A stretch of DNA of 64,000 bases from Candidatus Poribacteria bacterium (GTDB taxonomy: Bacteria > Poribacteria > WGA-4E > WGA-3G), in assembly GCA_022828145.1 (NCBI GenBank), contig JAJEJA010000026.1, positions 1-64,000 of the forward strand, written 5' to 3'. A model generated the notes under the pieces. The model searched no databases. It worked only from the letters and a program-made list of their open reading frames with translations, and was not told the DNA's origin. Below, piece by piece: positions 1 to 7,958 of this stretch. How positions within the stretch are numbered: the first letter of the stretch is position 1; every line of letters starts with the position of its first letter. The translations under genes were made by a program, and so were the position numbers.

Positions 1-125
1 TAGTCCAGACTAAATATGTAGGTCGCGATTCGGAGATCGCTCCTACCAATAGCCTGTTCTGTAGGAGGGAACTCCGATTCCCGACTATTGATTATACCCA
101 CAAGTTTAGCTTGGACTATCTACTA
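1..125. repeat. Palindromic MITE-like element, family A (copy 1)
   Basis: The left edge reads tagtccagactaaatatgta and the right edge is a degenerate inverted copy (tttagcttggactatctacta). The same edges bound elements at 146-287, 6513-6640 and 28919-29115. The interior differs from the other copies: it carries a gtaggtcg...ctcctacc palindrome instead of the usual gtaggtcggg/cccgacctac arms. The element may extend beyond the window start. No coding potential was seen. Confidence 0.6.
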
Positions 126-145
126 GTGTTCTGTCAACTTCTGCT

Positions 146-287
146 TGAAGGTATAGTTTTCTTCTGTAGGTCGGGTAGAGCGAAGCGAAACCCGACACGT
201 ATTGATTATGTCTATCATGTCGTCATTTAATATTTTATTGGTGCTTCGCTCTACCCGACCTACATATTTAGTCTGGACTATCCACTA
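146..287. repeat. Palindromic MITE-like element, family A (copy 2)
   Basis: It begins tgaaggtatagttttcttct, followed by gtaggtcgggtagagcgaag, and ends with the inverted arm ctacccgacctac and the family edge tttagtctggactatccacta. The first ~35 bases recur at 28919, where they overlap a gene end. With copy 1 it fills nearly all of the 334-base stretch before the first gene; no ORF or promoter was recognised there. Confidence 0.7.
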
Positions 288-334
288 GAGTGTCTGATTG
301 CCGCAAATGGCATAATCGCCATGAGTTCAATTTA

Positions 335-1771
335 TTACATCTCAGCGAGTTTCTTCTGAAGCCATTGCCGCATGGGTGCGTTCCCTGGATCACACACTTC
401 AATGAAATGTCCGGGTAAGGGTTGACCGATCAATGCCTCAACATCCTGTCGCCGTTCTGTTACAACATCTGGGTGTTCGCTTGCGATGTTTTGCTTCTCT
501 TCCGGATCATTCCTAACGTCAAAGAGTTGATCACCCCTCTCGTCTTTGTATCCAACTGAAGTGCAGAAGTTCCAATGGTGATCACGCACACTGACTCGAC
601 CGACTGCATTGCCTGTTGCAAAACTTGCCCACCCATTTATTATTCTTTCTCGGAGGAACGCTTTCTCCTGTGTTACCAATTGCCACATATCCTCGCCATC
701 AGTCCAACTACAAGGAATACCGATTAAGTTGAGAAGTGTAGGCATCAGATCGTGATTTTGCACGAATGCTGAGATATCCTTGTCATGCGGTCCATCTGGG
801 TGACGAATCATTAGGTTCAGCTGCGTATTGAACGGATGCAGTTTGTTTGCCCCTTTTCCAAAACTACCGTGGTCTCTCAGTTGTGTGCCGTGGTCTGACA
901 TGACCAACACTATTGTGTCATCTCGGATGTTTAGCTGCTCGATTTTGTCTAATAGGACACCGACCCATTTATCAACGAATGTGACTTCCCCACAATAAAG
1001 TGCTTCAATCCGGTCGAGTTCTTCTTCAGTAGGTCCACCCCCTTCATTTGCACTTCCACCCATAATAAAGTCTTTACCAGAATAATCTGGCATGTAGATA
1101 TCAGCGTAAGATTTTGGTGGGTCCCACGGTTCATGCGGATCGAAACTATCTATCCATAAGAAAAATGGACCGACAGTATGGTTATCCTGAAGCCAATCTG
1201 TTGCAGCGCGAAACACGCGGGCACAACTATAGTCATCCTCAGTTTGACGGAATCGTTGCGACAACAAATAGTTTACTAAACCGGCATGCCGTTTCCAATT
1301 GATAGGTTCACGGACATGTTTGCGTAGTGTGCCCTCAATCAATCTTGGGTCTCCACTGTGCCAGTTGTCCGATTCTTGTCCACGGATAAAGTCAAAATGT
1401 GCAAACCCACGCGAGAAGTTCATGGTTGGTTTGAACATGTGGTAAGTGTCTGCGATTAACGCTGTGAGGTAACCACGTTCCAACAGCACTTCAGCGATGG
1501 TGTCCTGTTCAGGCGGAATCTTATGCCACCCTGGAGCATGATGCCAATGTCCACGCCGGTCGAAGTTATACCGCCAGGGAAAACTCCGCATCCCTGTAAA
1601 GTTACCTCTGCGAATTTGGAGTGTAGGTTGTCCTTCACCGAAAGCGTTTGTAAATCGCACACTATCCGAGGCAAACGCATCCAAATTCGGGGTTTGAACA
1701 TGGCTAAATTTCTTATCTTCACCAATTATGTCTGCTCGAAAAGTATCTAAACAGATACAAACGATATTCAT
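335..1771 (-). CDS. Sulfatase-family (alkaline phosphatase superfamily) hydrolase with Thr at the formylglycine position
   Basis: The protein has 478 residues, a usual length for a sulfatase. The N-terminus carries the metal-site motif CLDTFRAD (Asp9), and SDHGTQLRDHGSFGKG matches the second metal-binding segment. Classical sulfatases have C/S-x-P-S-R followed about six residues later by T-G. Here the aligned stretch is PTLQIRRGNFTG (residues 49-60), so Thr50 replaces the Cys/Ser that becomes formylglycine, Gln replaces the Pro, and the Arg is kept. The fold assignment is secure. The chemistry is not: a Thr nucleophile is typical of nucleotide pyrophosphatase and phosphodiesterase relatives, so a phosphodiester or phosphonate substrate is possible. 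No signal peptide is visible, so it is probably cytoplasmic. It lies just downstream of pyrF on the same strand. Confidence 0.85.
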   Translation of the reverse strand: MNIVCICLDTFRADIIGEDKKFSHVQTPNLDAFASDSVRFTNAFGEGQPTLQIRRGNFTGMRSFPWRYNFDRRGHWHHAPGWHKIPPEQDTIAEVLLERGYLTALIADTYHMFKPTMNFSRGFAHFDFIRGQESDNWHSGDPRLIEGTLRKHVREPINWKRHAGLVNYLLSQRFRQTEDDYSCARVFRAATDWLQDNHTVGPFFLWIDSFDPHEPWDPPKSYADIYMPDYSGKDFIMGGSANEGGGPTEEELDRIEALYCGEVTFVDKWVGVLLDKIEQLNIRDDTIVLVMSDHGTQLRDHGSFGKGANKLHPFNTQLNLMIRHPDGPHDKDISAFVQNHDLMPTLLNLIGIPCSWTDGEDMWQLVTQEKAFLRERIINGWASFATGNAVGRVSVRDHHWNFCTSVGYKDERGDQLFDVRNDPEEKQNIASEHPDVVTERRQDVEALIGQPLPGHFIEVCDPGNAPMRQWLQKKLAEM

Positions 1772-1774
1772 ATT

Positions 1775-2503
1775 TTACTTTCCTTTCATTTCATTAATGA
1801 TTCTTTCAGCTGCTTCTAATGGGTCATCTGCTTTAATAATGGGTCTTCCAACTACGATGTAATCTGCCCCCATGCTTATTGCTTCGGAAGGTGTAGTGAA
1901 ACGACGTTGATCTCCTACATCCGACCATTTGGGACGGATACCTGGTGTGACAATCAGAAACTTATCTCCGCACGCTTTTCGTATCGGTTCTATCTCCAAA
2001 GGTGATGCGACAACGCCATCTAAACCTGCTTCTTTCGTCTGTTGTGCAAGATAGACGACCTGGTCAGTGATCTTTCGCTCTGAACCGAAGTTAGATTGAA
2101 ACCTCTCCTCATCCATACTGGTCAGAATCGTTACACCAAGAAGTATTGGTGTTTTTTTCTTCGCACTTTTCGCTGCAGTGTTAGCACTTTTTCTGGCTGC
2201 TTGCATCATTTCAATACCCCCGGAAGCGTGCATGTTAATCATGCTTGCTCCGTGTTCTGTCATCGTGCCGACATCGCGAGCGACCGTATTCGGTATATCA
2301 TGGAACTTTAAGTCAAGGAAGCACTGGAACTTTCTTTCATGCATCAATATGAATATTTCTGTACCTAAAGATGCCAGTGCCTGAAATCCGATTTTTACCC
2401 ACGAGACTTTATCCCTAAGATCTTCGGTAATCCAATCAATTTCTCCTCCATCGTCCGTATCCAAGGCAACAATTAATCTGTTTTTCAACTTTTCATGCTC
2501 CAT
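1775..2503 (-). CDS. pyrF: Orotidine 5'-phosphate decarboxylase
   Basis: It decarboxylates OMP to UMP in pyrimidine synthesis. The catalytic stretch DLKFHDIPNT (Asp64, Lys66, Asp69) and the C-terminal phosphate-binding loop GADYIVVGRPI are present. The open frame extends upstream to 2656, but those extra 51 codons run through a palindromic repeat (2543-2696). I therefore place the start at the ATG ending at 2503, giving a 242-residue protein (MEHEKLKNRLIVALD...), the normal family length. No clear Shine-Dalgarno precedes it. An upstream ATG at 2575 sits in the repeat and is less likely. It is transcribed toward the sulfatase-like gene with a 3-base gap, so they are probably cotranscribed. Confidence 0.93.
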   Translation of the reverse strand: MEHEKLKNRLIVALDTDDGGEIDWITEDLRDKVSWVKIGFQALASLGTEIFILMHERKFQCFLDLKFHDIPNTVARDVGTMTEHGASMINMHASGGIEMMQAARKSANTAAKSAKKKTPILLGVTILTSMDEERFQSNFGSERKITDQVVYLAQQTKEAGLDGVVASPLEIEPIRKACGDKFLIVTPGIRPKWSDVGDQRRFTTPSEAISMGADYIVVGRPIIKADDPLEAAERIINEMKGK

Positions 2504-2542
2504 TCGTTTTGGTACTGGTTCATCTAAGCCTCTATTAATTAT

Positions 2543-2696
2543 AACGTGAGTTTGATAATTAAATGCAATATTCATTGTAGGTTGGGTTGAGGCACGAAAC
2601 CCAACATGTATTGCTCTATAATGGGTAAAAATGTTGGGTTTCGTGCCACAACCCAACCTACGTAAGTTATTTGTTCTGATTTATCAAACTCACGTT
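2543..2696. mobile_element. MITE-like element, family B (termini AACGTGAGTTTGATAA)
   Basis: Perfect 16-bp terminal inverted repeats lie at 2543-2558 and 2681-2696. The interior holds a long palindrome whose arms are gtaggttgggttgaggcacg and its complement. The right terminus forms the last nine codons of argH and the left end lies in the pyrF leader. A related element with imperfect termini is at 37330-37471. No transposase is encoded, as expected for a non-autonomous element. Confidence 0.7.
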
Positions 2697-4166
2697 AATT
2701 ATACGTAACGTTTCATTATGTGCGTTGTCAACCTGTGCCTGACAATTATTGATCGTTGTCGCAATTTCATTTATTTGTCTTTCCAAAGTCTCTATCATCC
2801 GATTTACTTCAGCAGGTGATGTACCACCAAGGCTCTTGTTGTTCTGAAGGGCACATCTTGCGTCTAAAATCTGTTGTAATTGCAGAATTGATATGTGAAT
2901 GTCTTTCTGTTTTAAGAGTGTATGCGTTAAATCCCAATCTAAGAATGATTTCCCTTGTTTGATCAATTCACCTACAAGCCAGCCAACGATTTCGTGACTG
3001 TCACGGAAGCTGCGTTGATGTTCTTTCACAAGATAATTCGCCAACTCTGTAGCCGTAGCAAAGTTTGCATCTGTTAATTCTAACATACGTTCTTTATTGA
3101 ATTTTGTAGTGCGTAGCAGTTGGGGTAAAACAGTGAGGCAATCATTTACAATATCAAATGCTTCCCATAGAGGGGGTTTATCTTCCTGAAAATCTCGGTT
3201 ATATCCCAAAGGTAATCCTTTCAGGTTTGTCAACAGATCAAAGAGAGCTCCGTAGACCCGACCTGTCCGTCCTCTTGTAAGTTCAGCAATATCAGCATTC
3301 TTCTTTTGTGGCATAATAGAACTTCCTGAACTGTATGCGTCATCCAATACTGCTATTCCAAATTCATAAGTTGTCCAATATATAATTTCTTCGCTCAATC
3401 GGGAAAGATTTGCCATCAGGAGAGATAATGCAAAAAGCGTTTCAGCGATGAAATCTCGACCGCTAATAACATCAAGGGCATGTTCGTGTGTGCTGTCAAA
3501 ACCGAGTAGTCTCGTAGTAAGGTCTCGGTCAATTGGGAAAGATGTTCCTGCCAGAGCGCACGCACCGAGTGGGTTCATATTCGCAAGGGAATAAGCAGCT
3601 TGTAATCTATTCTGGTCTCTGAGAAACATACTCACATAAGCAGTTGCCCAGAAACCGAGGCTAATCGGTTGAGCATGTTGTGTATGCGTGTATCCAGGCA
3701 TCACAGTATCGGCATGTTCTTTTGCTATGTTTAGGAATGCATCGGATAGCGTTATTATGCCGCGCTGGATATTCCGTATCTCATCTCTGATGTATAAGTG
3801 TGCGTCAACGAGCACCTGATCGTTACGTGATCGGGCAGTATGGAGTTTTCCCCCGAATTCACTTCCGGCATTTTCAATTAGGTATGACTCAACGTTCATG
3901 TGCACATCTTCTTTATTCGGATCAAGTGTGAAGTTACCATTCTGATAATCTTCTTCCACTTTACAAAGCCAGTGTAAGATTACGCGTAAGTCAGTTTTCG
4001 AGATTATCTTTTGCCGTTCAAGCATAATTGCGTGAACTTGGCTGCCCCAGATGTCGTATCCGATGAGTCGAGAGTCAGCATCTATGGAGTGTGTGAAAGC
4101 AATTGTTTCCGTGGACGGATTTGTGCTAAAACGTCCACCCCATAAGTTTTTTTTAAAGATATTCAT
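2667..4166 (-). CDS. argH: Argininosuccinate lyase
   Basis: It cleaves argininosuccinate to arginine and fumarate, the last step of arginine synthesis. The superfamily signature GSSIMPQKKN lies near residue 285. Other recognisable segments are the N-terminal LWGGRFS, MNVESYLIE, and TARSRNDQV with its substrate-binding residues. At 499 residues it is somewhat longer than the usual ~460. Its last nine residues (NVSLINQNK) and stop codon are encoded by the terminal repeat of the element at 2543-2696, so the natural C-terminus was probably altered by that insertion. It lies upstream of pyrF on the same strand. Confidence 0.95.
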   Translation of the reverse strand: MNIFKKNLWGGRFSTNPSTETIAFTHSIDADSRLIGYDIWGSQVHAIMLERQKIISKTDLRVILHWLCKVEEDYQNGNFTLDPNKEDVHMNVESYLIENAGSEFGGKLHTARSRNDQVLVDAHLYIRDEIRNIQRGIITLSDAFLNIAKEHADTVMPGYTHTQHAQPISLGFWATAYVSMFLRDQNRLQAAYSLANMNPLGACALAGTSFPIDRDLTTRLLGFDSTHEHALDVISGRDFIAETLFALSLLMANLSRLSEEIIYWTTYEFGIAVLDDAYSSGSSIMPQKKNADIAELTRGRTGRVYGALFDLLTNLKGLPLGYNRDFQEDKPPLWEAFDIVNDCLTVLPQLLRTTKFNKERMLELTDANFATATELANYLVKEHQRSFRDSHEIVGWLVGELIKQGKSFLDWDLTHTLLKQKDIHISILQLQQILDARCALQNNKSLGGTSPAEVNRMIETLERQINEIATTINNCQAQVDNAHNETLRIINVSLINQNK

Positions 4167-4201
4167 GTTTTAAAGACATTCATTCGTTAGTATACAAGAA
4201 T

Positions 4202-4519
4202 TTATTGCAACCCAAGCCATTTCTTCACACAAATCTCTATTTGTTCTATCTGATCAGAATGAATCCTACCTAACCTACGAATAAAAGCCGAGGATGAAAC
4301 TGCTGTCAATCCTTGAATGTTGAAAGATCCTGTTTTCAATCCATTTACGGATAGGGAAACCATATAATTGGAATTTCTTGTACTTGTTGTATGAGGTACA
4401 ACGGTGTATAATGCGTAATCCTCATCGGTTATGGGTATATTGAGAATTAATACTGGTCTGGTTTTTGCGACAAACCCGAGGTCTACCAGCCAAACTTCTC
4501 CGCGCTTAGGATTTGACAT
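4202..4519 (-). CDS. MazF/PemK-family toxin (probable endoribonuclease)
   Basis: This 105-residue protein has the PemK/MazF layout: an N-terminal RGEVWLVDL strand, the KTRPVLIL segment with the conserved Arg-Pro, and VVPHTTSTRN where the family has its catalytic Thr/Ser. Family members cleave mRNA and are neutralised by a small antitoxin. The upstream gene overlaps its start by 14 bases, the usual antitoxin-toxin coupling. Confidence is high for the fold; activity is inferred. Confidence 0.88.
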   Translation of the reverse strand: MSNPKRGEVWLVDLGFVAKTRPVLILNIPITDEDYALYTVVPHTTSTRNSNYMVSLSVNGLKTGSFNIQGLTAVSSSAFIRRLGRIHSDQIEQIEICVKKWLGLQ

Positions 4520-4730
4520 TATTGTTCAATTCCTCTTCTTCATCAAGAAACCGAAATGCTTCTGCTGAGGCAAGATTCTGGTCTTGGTCTGTCCAGATGC
4601 CATAAACATCATCATATATGATGTTTACATTTCTGTTCCGATACAACACATGAATTGCCTGTTCAATTGACTGTAGTTCCTCGGAACTTAGTCTTGGTAA
4701 AATGGATGTAATCTCTTGAATAGTAGTCAT
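4506..4730 (-). CDS. Putative antitoxin partner of the MazF-type toxin
   Basis: A small protein of about 74 residues (MTTIQEITSIL...) with a helical N-terminal part (LSSEELQSIEQAIHVLYRNR) and an acidic tail (DEEEELNNN). The acidic, probably flexible C-terminus fits an antitoxin that wraps its toxin. The open frame reaches 4826, but a GGAG lies 10 bases before the ATG at 4730 (an in-frame ATG at 4736 is an alternative), and the longer form would overlap the PhyH gene. Its 3' end overlaps the toxin start. I do not recognise the antitoxin family. Confidence 0.7.
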   Translation of the reverse strand: MTTIQEITSILPRLSSEELQSIEQAIHVLYRNRNVNIIYDDVYGIWTDQDQNLASAEAFRFLDEEEELNNNVKS

Positions 4731-4791
4731 TTGCATTACACTCCAGAATTTGTTTTTGTATACCTTGAAACATATTATACACAACAAGACT

Positions 4792-5649
4792 TCAGTTAGC
4801 AACCTGTGGAGGTCGTCGTGGTGCATTTGGCTGTATTATTCTACGTTGATCAGGAGTCAAACTATCTAACAACGCATCTGAATGTGGATAGTCAAAACGT
4901 TCTCTGACATATTTAGGTGAATAACGATATACGATTGACCTGCGATACCCTGAATTTGTACGTTCCGCTGAACCGTGTGTAATCGCATCTGTGAACATAA
5001 CGACATCCCCCGCTTTCAGATGCACCTCTTGTGTTGCGAATGCAGAGCCTGCTGCTTTTCCAGTATACCCGTCGTAGACAATACCCTTACCGTCATGCTT
5101 CAAACGGGGGTGTATCTCGGAGCATTTATGGCTGCCAGGTATTAACACAGGTGCACCATCTCCAGGTCCGATATCGTTCAATGCCATTAAGACGTTGATT
5201 TGACCTACCAGCCATTCTCCTGTGTTGATTTGACGGAACGTTAGATAACTGAGCGGGACATGTCCACCACAGTGGATATGGATGAAGCCACCTGGTCCAC
5301 GGACATTCAAGAAATTCTCGTGAATAGATAATCCGTTAACCTCATGAACATACTTCCGTATCATATTTATCCATGCAGGATGGTCAATCAGTTTGCGAAA
5401 TACGTCTCCCCCTTCAATGATGTTTTGGAAATTAACGCCATTCTCAACATTGTAGGTATGGGTTTCAATATTACCTATCCATCGCGGAATGCGTCCGTTT
5501 TCATCATTAGGTTCCCAAGGTTGTTCCACATATTCCCAATGGTTATCTATCCATTCGTTTAACTTTGCAAGGTCATCTTCAGAGATAGCGTTCTCTAAAA
5601 TCAGATAACCTTGCAAGTCAAACAGATAATCCAGTTGTTCTTGATCCAT
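4792..5649 (-). CDS. Phytanoyl-CoA dioxygenase (PhyH)-family protein with altered iron-ligand motif
   Basis: This 285-residue protein has the PhyH double-stranded beta-helix pattern: an N-terminal helical lead, GDGAPVLIPGSH in the core, a distal His in ITHGSAER (His225) and the 2-oxoglutarate-binding Arg in GYRRSIVYRY. The usual proximal H-x-D iron motif is replaced by a His-rich HIHCGGH at 124-130, which offers no Asp or Glu at the expected position. The family hydroxylates small molecules using Fe(II) and 2-oxoglutarate; H-x-G/A variants are known as halogenases. Substrate unknown. A short gap separates it from ThuA-like 5686-6489 on the same strand, so the two may be cotranscribed. Confidence 0.85.
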   Translation of the reverse strand: MDQEQLDYLFDLQGYLILENAISEDDLAKLNEWIDNHWEYVEQPWEPNDENGRIPRWIGNIETHTYNVENGVNFQNIIEGGDVFRKLIDHPAWINMIRKYVHEVNGLSIHENFLNVRGPGGFIHIHCGGHVPLSYLTFRQINTGEWLVGQINVLMALNDIGPGDGAPVLIPGSHKCSEIHPRLKHDGKGIVYDGYTGKAAGSAFATQEVHLKAGDVVMFTDAITHGSAERTNSGYRRSIVYRYSPKYVRERFDYPHSDALLDSLTPDQRRIIQPNAPRRPPQVAN

Positions 5650-5685
5650 TTTTCCTCCTGAGTTTGACCTTGTTCTGTAATATGT

Positions 5686-6489
5686 TTATAGGTATGAGTT
5701 AAGTTTATCTTCAGTAGGTGTAGGGGTAGATATACCGTCCTCAGGTATTTCAACTTTTGCTGTCCAAGCGATTGCATTCAGTATGAATTTCCTTAGGTTG
5801 TCGTGTCCCCAGTTTTTATGGTAGTGTCCCCCTGTGAATCCGAATCCGCGTCCTCCATCTTCCCGTTCTACACACCACCCCAGGTGTTGTGGTTCACCTT
5901 TAGCAACAGATGCGCGGACATGTGGATTTCCACTGTGAGGTCCGTCAGGTCTTGTGAGTGTAGACTCCGGTGCGATTGCACTCAATACAGGTGTAACGCC
6001 TTGCATATTATCACGAAACCGCATGTGGTAATACCATTCGTCTTCCAGTGCAAATGGTGTTAGACCTTGGGTTGTAGGATGATCTGGGAAATCGGTAAAG
6101 TCAGCAGTCCAATGCGGGTTTACGGATAGATGTGTTTCAAAGTAACCACCGATCCAGTCCAGAAAACTGTCACCTGGTTCACCTTTTGGTACTTCAACTG
6201 CGTAATGCAGCATTGCAATTCCGATACCCTTAGAAGCCAATTGTGAAATCTGGTCAAGGTGCGGGATGCTCGGATGTCCGCCTCCACCGTCTGAGTAGAC
6301 GATAATTGCATCTGTATTATCAAAAGCGGATGGTTCTGAAGGCCATCCTTGATAAACTACTGCTTCCATATTTTCAACTGCATCGTTGAGTTGGTCTGCT
6401 AAAAATGAACACCCAGCTGGATGCTCATGGGATCCGCTCCCATGACTTGCTCTGCCAGCGACAAAGACGATTCGTGTATGTTCTGCCAT
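5686..6489 (-). CDS. ThuA-like domain protein
   Basis: A 267-residue protein of the ThuA (trehalose-utilisation) family, which has a glutamine-amidotransferase-like flavodoxin fold. Visible features are the N-terminal strand RIVFVAGRASHGSGSHEH, the segment AIIVYSDGGGGHP, GIAMLHYAVE at the nucleophile-elbow position without a Cys nucleophile, and a C-terminal GGHYHKNWG cluster. Homologues are often linked to sugar oxidation or wall-glycan turnover, but no reaction is assigned. No signal peptide was seen. A family A element lies immediately upstream (6513-6640), so the promoter would be in or beyond it. Confidence 0.85.
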   Translation of the reverse strand: MAEHTRIVFVAGRASHGSGSHEHPAGCSFLADQLNDAVENMEAVVYQGWPSEPSAFDNTDAIIVYSDGGGGHPSIPHLDQISQLASKGIGIAMLHYAVEVPKGEPGDSFLDWIGGYFETHLSVNPHWTADFTDFPDHPTTQGLTPFALEDEWYYHMRFRDNMQGVTPVLSAIAPESTLTRPDGPHSGNPHVRASVAKGEPQHLGWCVEREDGGRGFGFTGGHYHKNWGHDNLRKFILNAIAWTAKVEIPEDGISTPTPTEDKLNSYL

Positions 6490-6512
6490 ATAATCTCCTT
6501 AAGACTTGACTT

Positions 6513-6640
6513 GTGGACAGTCCAAGTTAAACTTGTAGGTTGGGTTGAGCGAAGCGAAACCCAACATGATAGACACAATCATTACGTGTCGGGTTTCGTT
6601 CCTCAACCCGACCTACATATTTAGTCTGGACTATCCACTA
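6513..6640. repeat. Palindromic MITE-like element, family A (copy 3)
   Basis: Its left edge is tggacagtccaagttaaact and its right edge is tttagtctggactatccacta, an imperfect inverted pair. The internal arms are gtaggttgggttgagcgaag and its diverged complement cgggtttcgttcctcaaccc. It lies 23 bases upstream of the ThuA-like start. From 6641 to 6780 nothing recognisable was seen apart from AT-rich sequence. Confidence 0.75.
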
Positions 6641-6780
6641 GTATGAATTAGTCGTTCTGTTTCTGATGTTGCTATTTTGGATCATATTTACAATTTTACA
6701 TTGATATAGACTTTTTGTCAAACGTTTTGAATTGAATTTTTCCGTTTGACTCCCACCTTAAAACCTGCTAACATACCCTC

Positions 6781-6946
6781 ATGCCACAACTCAACCTAAA
6801 ACCGACTCACAAACCAGTCCGCGACTACTACGCCACGTTTACAACAGTACGAACAGCACAGTGTGACACACGAAGGTGCAGTCAGCGCGCCTTTTGAAAC
6901 GCTTCGATTTTACCAGACGCAACAATATACAGTAGAAAAAATGTAA
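6781..6946 (+). pseudogene. N-terminal remnant of a type ISP-like restriction-modification enzyme
   Basis: An ATG at 6781 starts MPQLNLKPTHKPVRDYYAT, which resembles the conserved N-terminus of large single-chain restriction-helicase-methylase proteins (from memory of the family). A one-base shift near 6838 moves the match to LQQYEQHSVTHEGAVSAPF, the next conserved segment, and then homology is lost. The fragment ends at a stop at 6944-6946. Its partner is the C-terminal remnant at 8700-9097, and the functional methylase and nuclease pair lies between them. A dead gene. Confidence 0.65.
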
Positions 6947-7027
6947 CTATTTTTTATTGATATAGTATAATATGATAATGGATAATTGACTGAAGTCATT
7001 ATCAAAAATGTCAAGTGGAGGTGCCTT

Positions 7028-7945
7028 ATGTCAATACATAACAGCGAAAATAAAAAAACAGATCTTAATAGAGAAAGAAAAGTTAAGAACCGAAAAGAAA
7101 AAGAAGCCGCTCGCGGAAAGCACTATTACGCGAATGCCAACGACTTTAGTAAGAAAAACAATCCGCTACCTGCCGAGTTTACAAATAAGATTATCTGTGG
7201 TGATTCACAGGTCGTCCTCAAGCAGCTACCAGACAATTGTATTGATCTTATTTTTACTTCCCCACCCTACAATTTTGGATTGGATTACGAACAAACCGAA
7301 GATGCCTTTGCATGGGATTCCTATTTCAAGTTATTGTTCAGTATCTTTGACGAATGTATCAGAGTCCTAAAATATGGGGGACGCATAATCGTTAACGTTC
7401 AACCCTTATATTCAGACTACATCCCAACACATCATCTAATTTCACAGTACTTTATGCGTAAAAAACTGATATGGAAAGGTGAAATTTTGTGGGAAAAAAA
7501 TCATTACAATTGTAAATATACTGCTTGGGGAAGTTGGAAAAGCCCGTCAAGTCCCTATTTAAAATATTCATGGGAATATTTGGAAATCTTTTGCAAAGGG
7601 TCTTTGAAAAAATCGGGTGATCCGAAAAATGCAGATATTGACGCTGATTCTTTCAAAAAGTGGGTATATGGAAAATGGACAATAGCACCTGAGCATAAGA
7701 TGAAACATTTTGGACATCCTGCCATGTTCCCTGAGGAATTAGCAGACCGAGTGCTGAAACTATTCAGTTTTAAAGGGGATGTCGTTTTAGATCCTTTTGC
7801 AGGTGTTGGAACAACCTGTCTTTCGGCACTAATGAATCAGCGTCGTTATTTGGGTATAGATATTTCACCAGAATACTGTGAAACTGCAGAAGATAGACTA
7901 CGAATCTTGATTAGCGCACCTACATCTACAGAGTCTTGTTTGTAG
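7028..7945 (+). CDS. DNA methyltransferase (beta class, N4-cytosine or N6-adenine)
   Basis: A 305-residue site-specific DNA methylase. The catalytic motif IV TSPPYNFGLDY precedes motif I (DPFAGVGTTCLSAL, near the C-terminus), the permuted order of the beta class. The SPPY form fits m4C or m6A transfer. I place the start at the ATG at 7028, with GGAG seven bases upstream; the in-frame ATG at 6986 lacks a comparable site. A Lys/Arg-rich N-terminus (residues ~8-35) probably contacts DNA. The nuclease gene begins 13 bases downstream, so the pair is a complete restriction-modification unit. Confidence 0.92.
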   Translation: MSIHNSENKKTDLNRERKVKNRKEKEAARGKHYYANANDFSKKNNPLPAEFTNKIICGDSQVVLKQLPDNCIDLIFTSPPYNFGLDYEQTEDAFAWDSYFKLLFSIFDECIRVLKYGGRIIVNVQPLYSDYIPTHHLISQYFMRKKLIWKGEILWEKNHYNCKYTAWGSWKSPSSPYLKYSWEYLEIFCKGSLKKSGDPKNADIDADSFKKWVYGKWTIAPEHKMKHFGHPAMFPEELADRVLKLFSFKGDVVLDPFAGVGTTCLSALMNQRRYLGIDISPEYCETAEDRLRILISAPTSTESCL

Positions 7946-7958
7946 ATAAAACACCCAG

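Noticed and set aside
2504-2656. Longer N-terminus for pyrF
   Set aside because: The extra codons run through a palindromic repeat and precede the normal family N-terminus.
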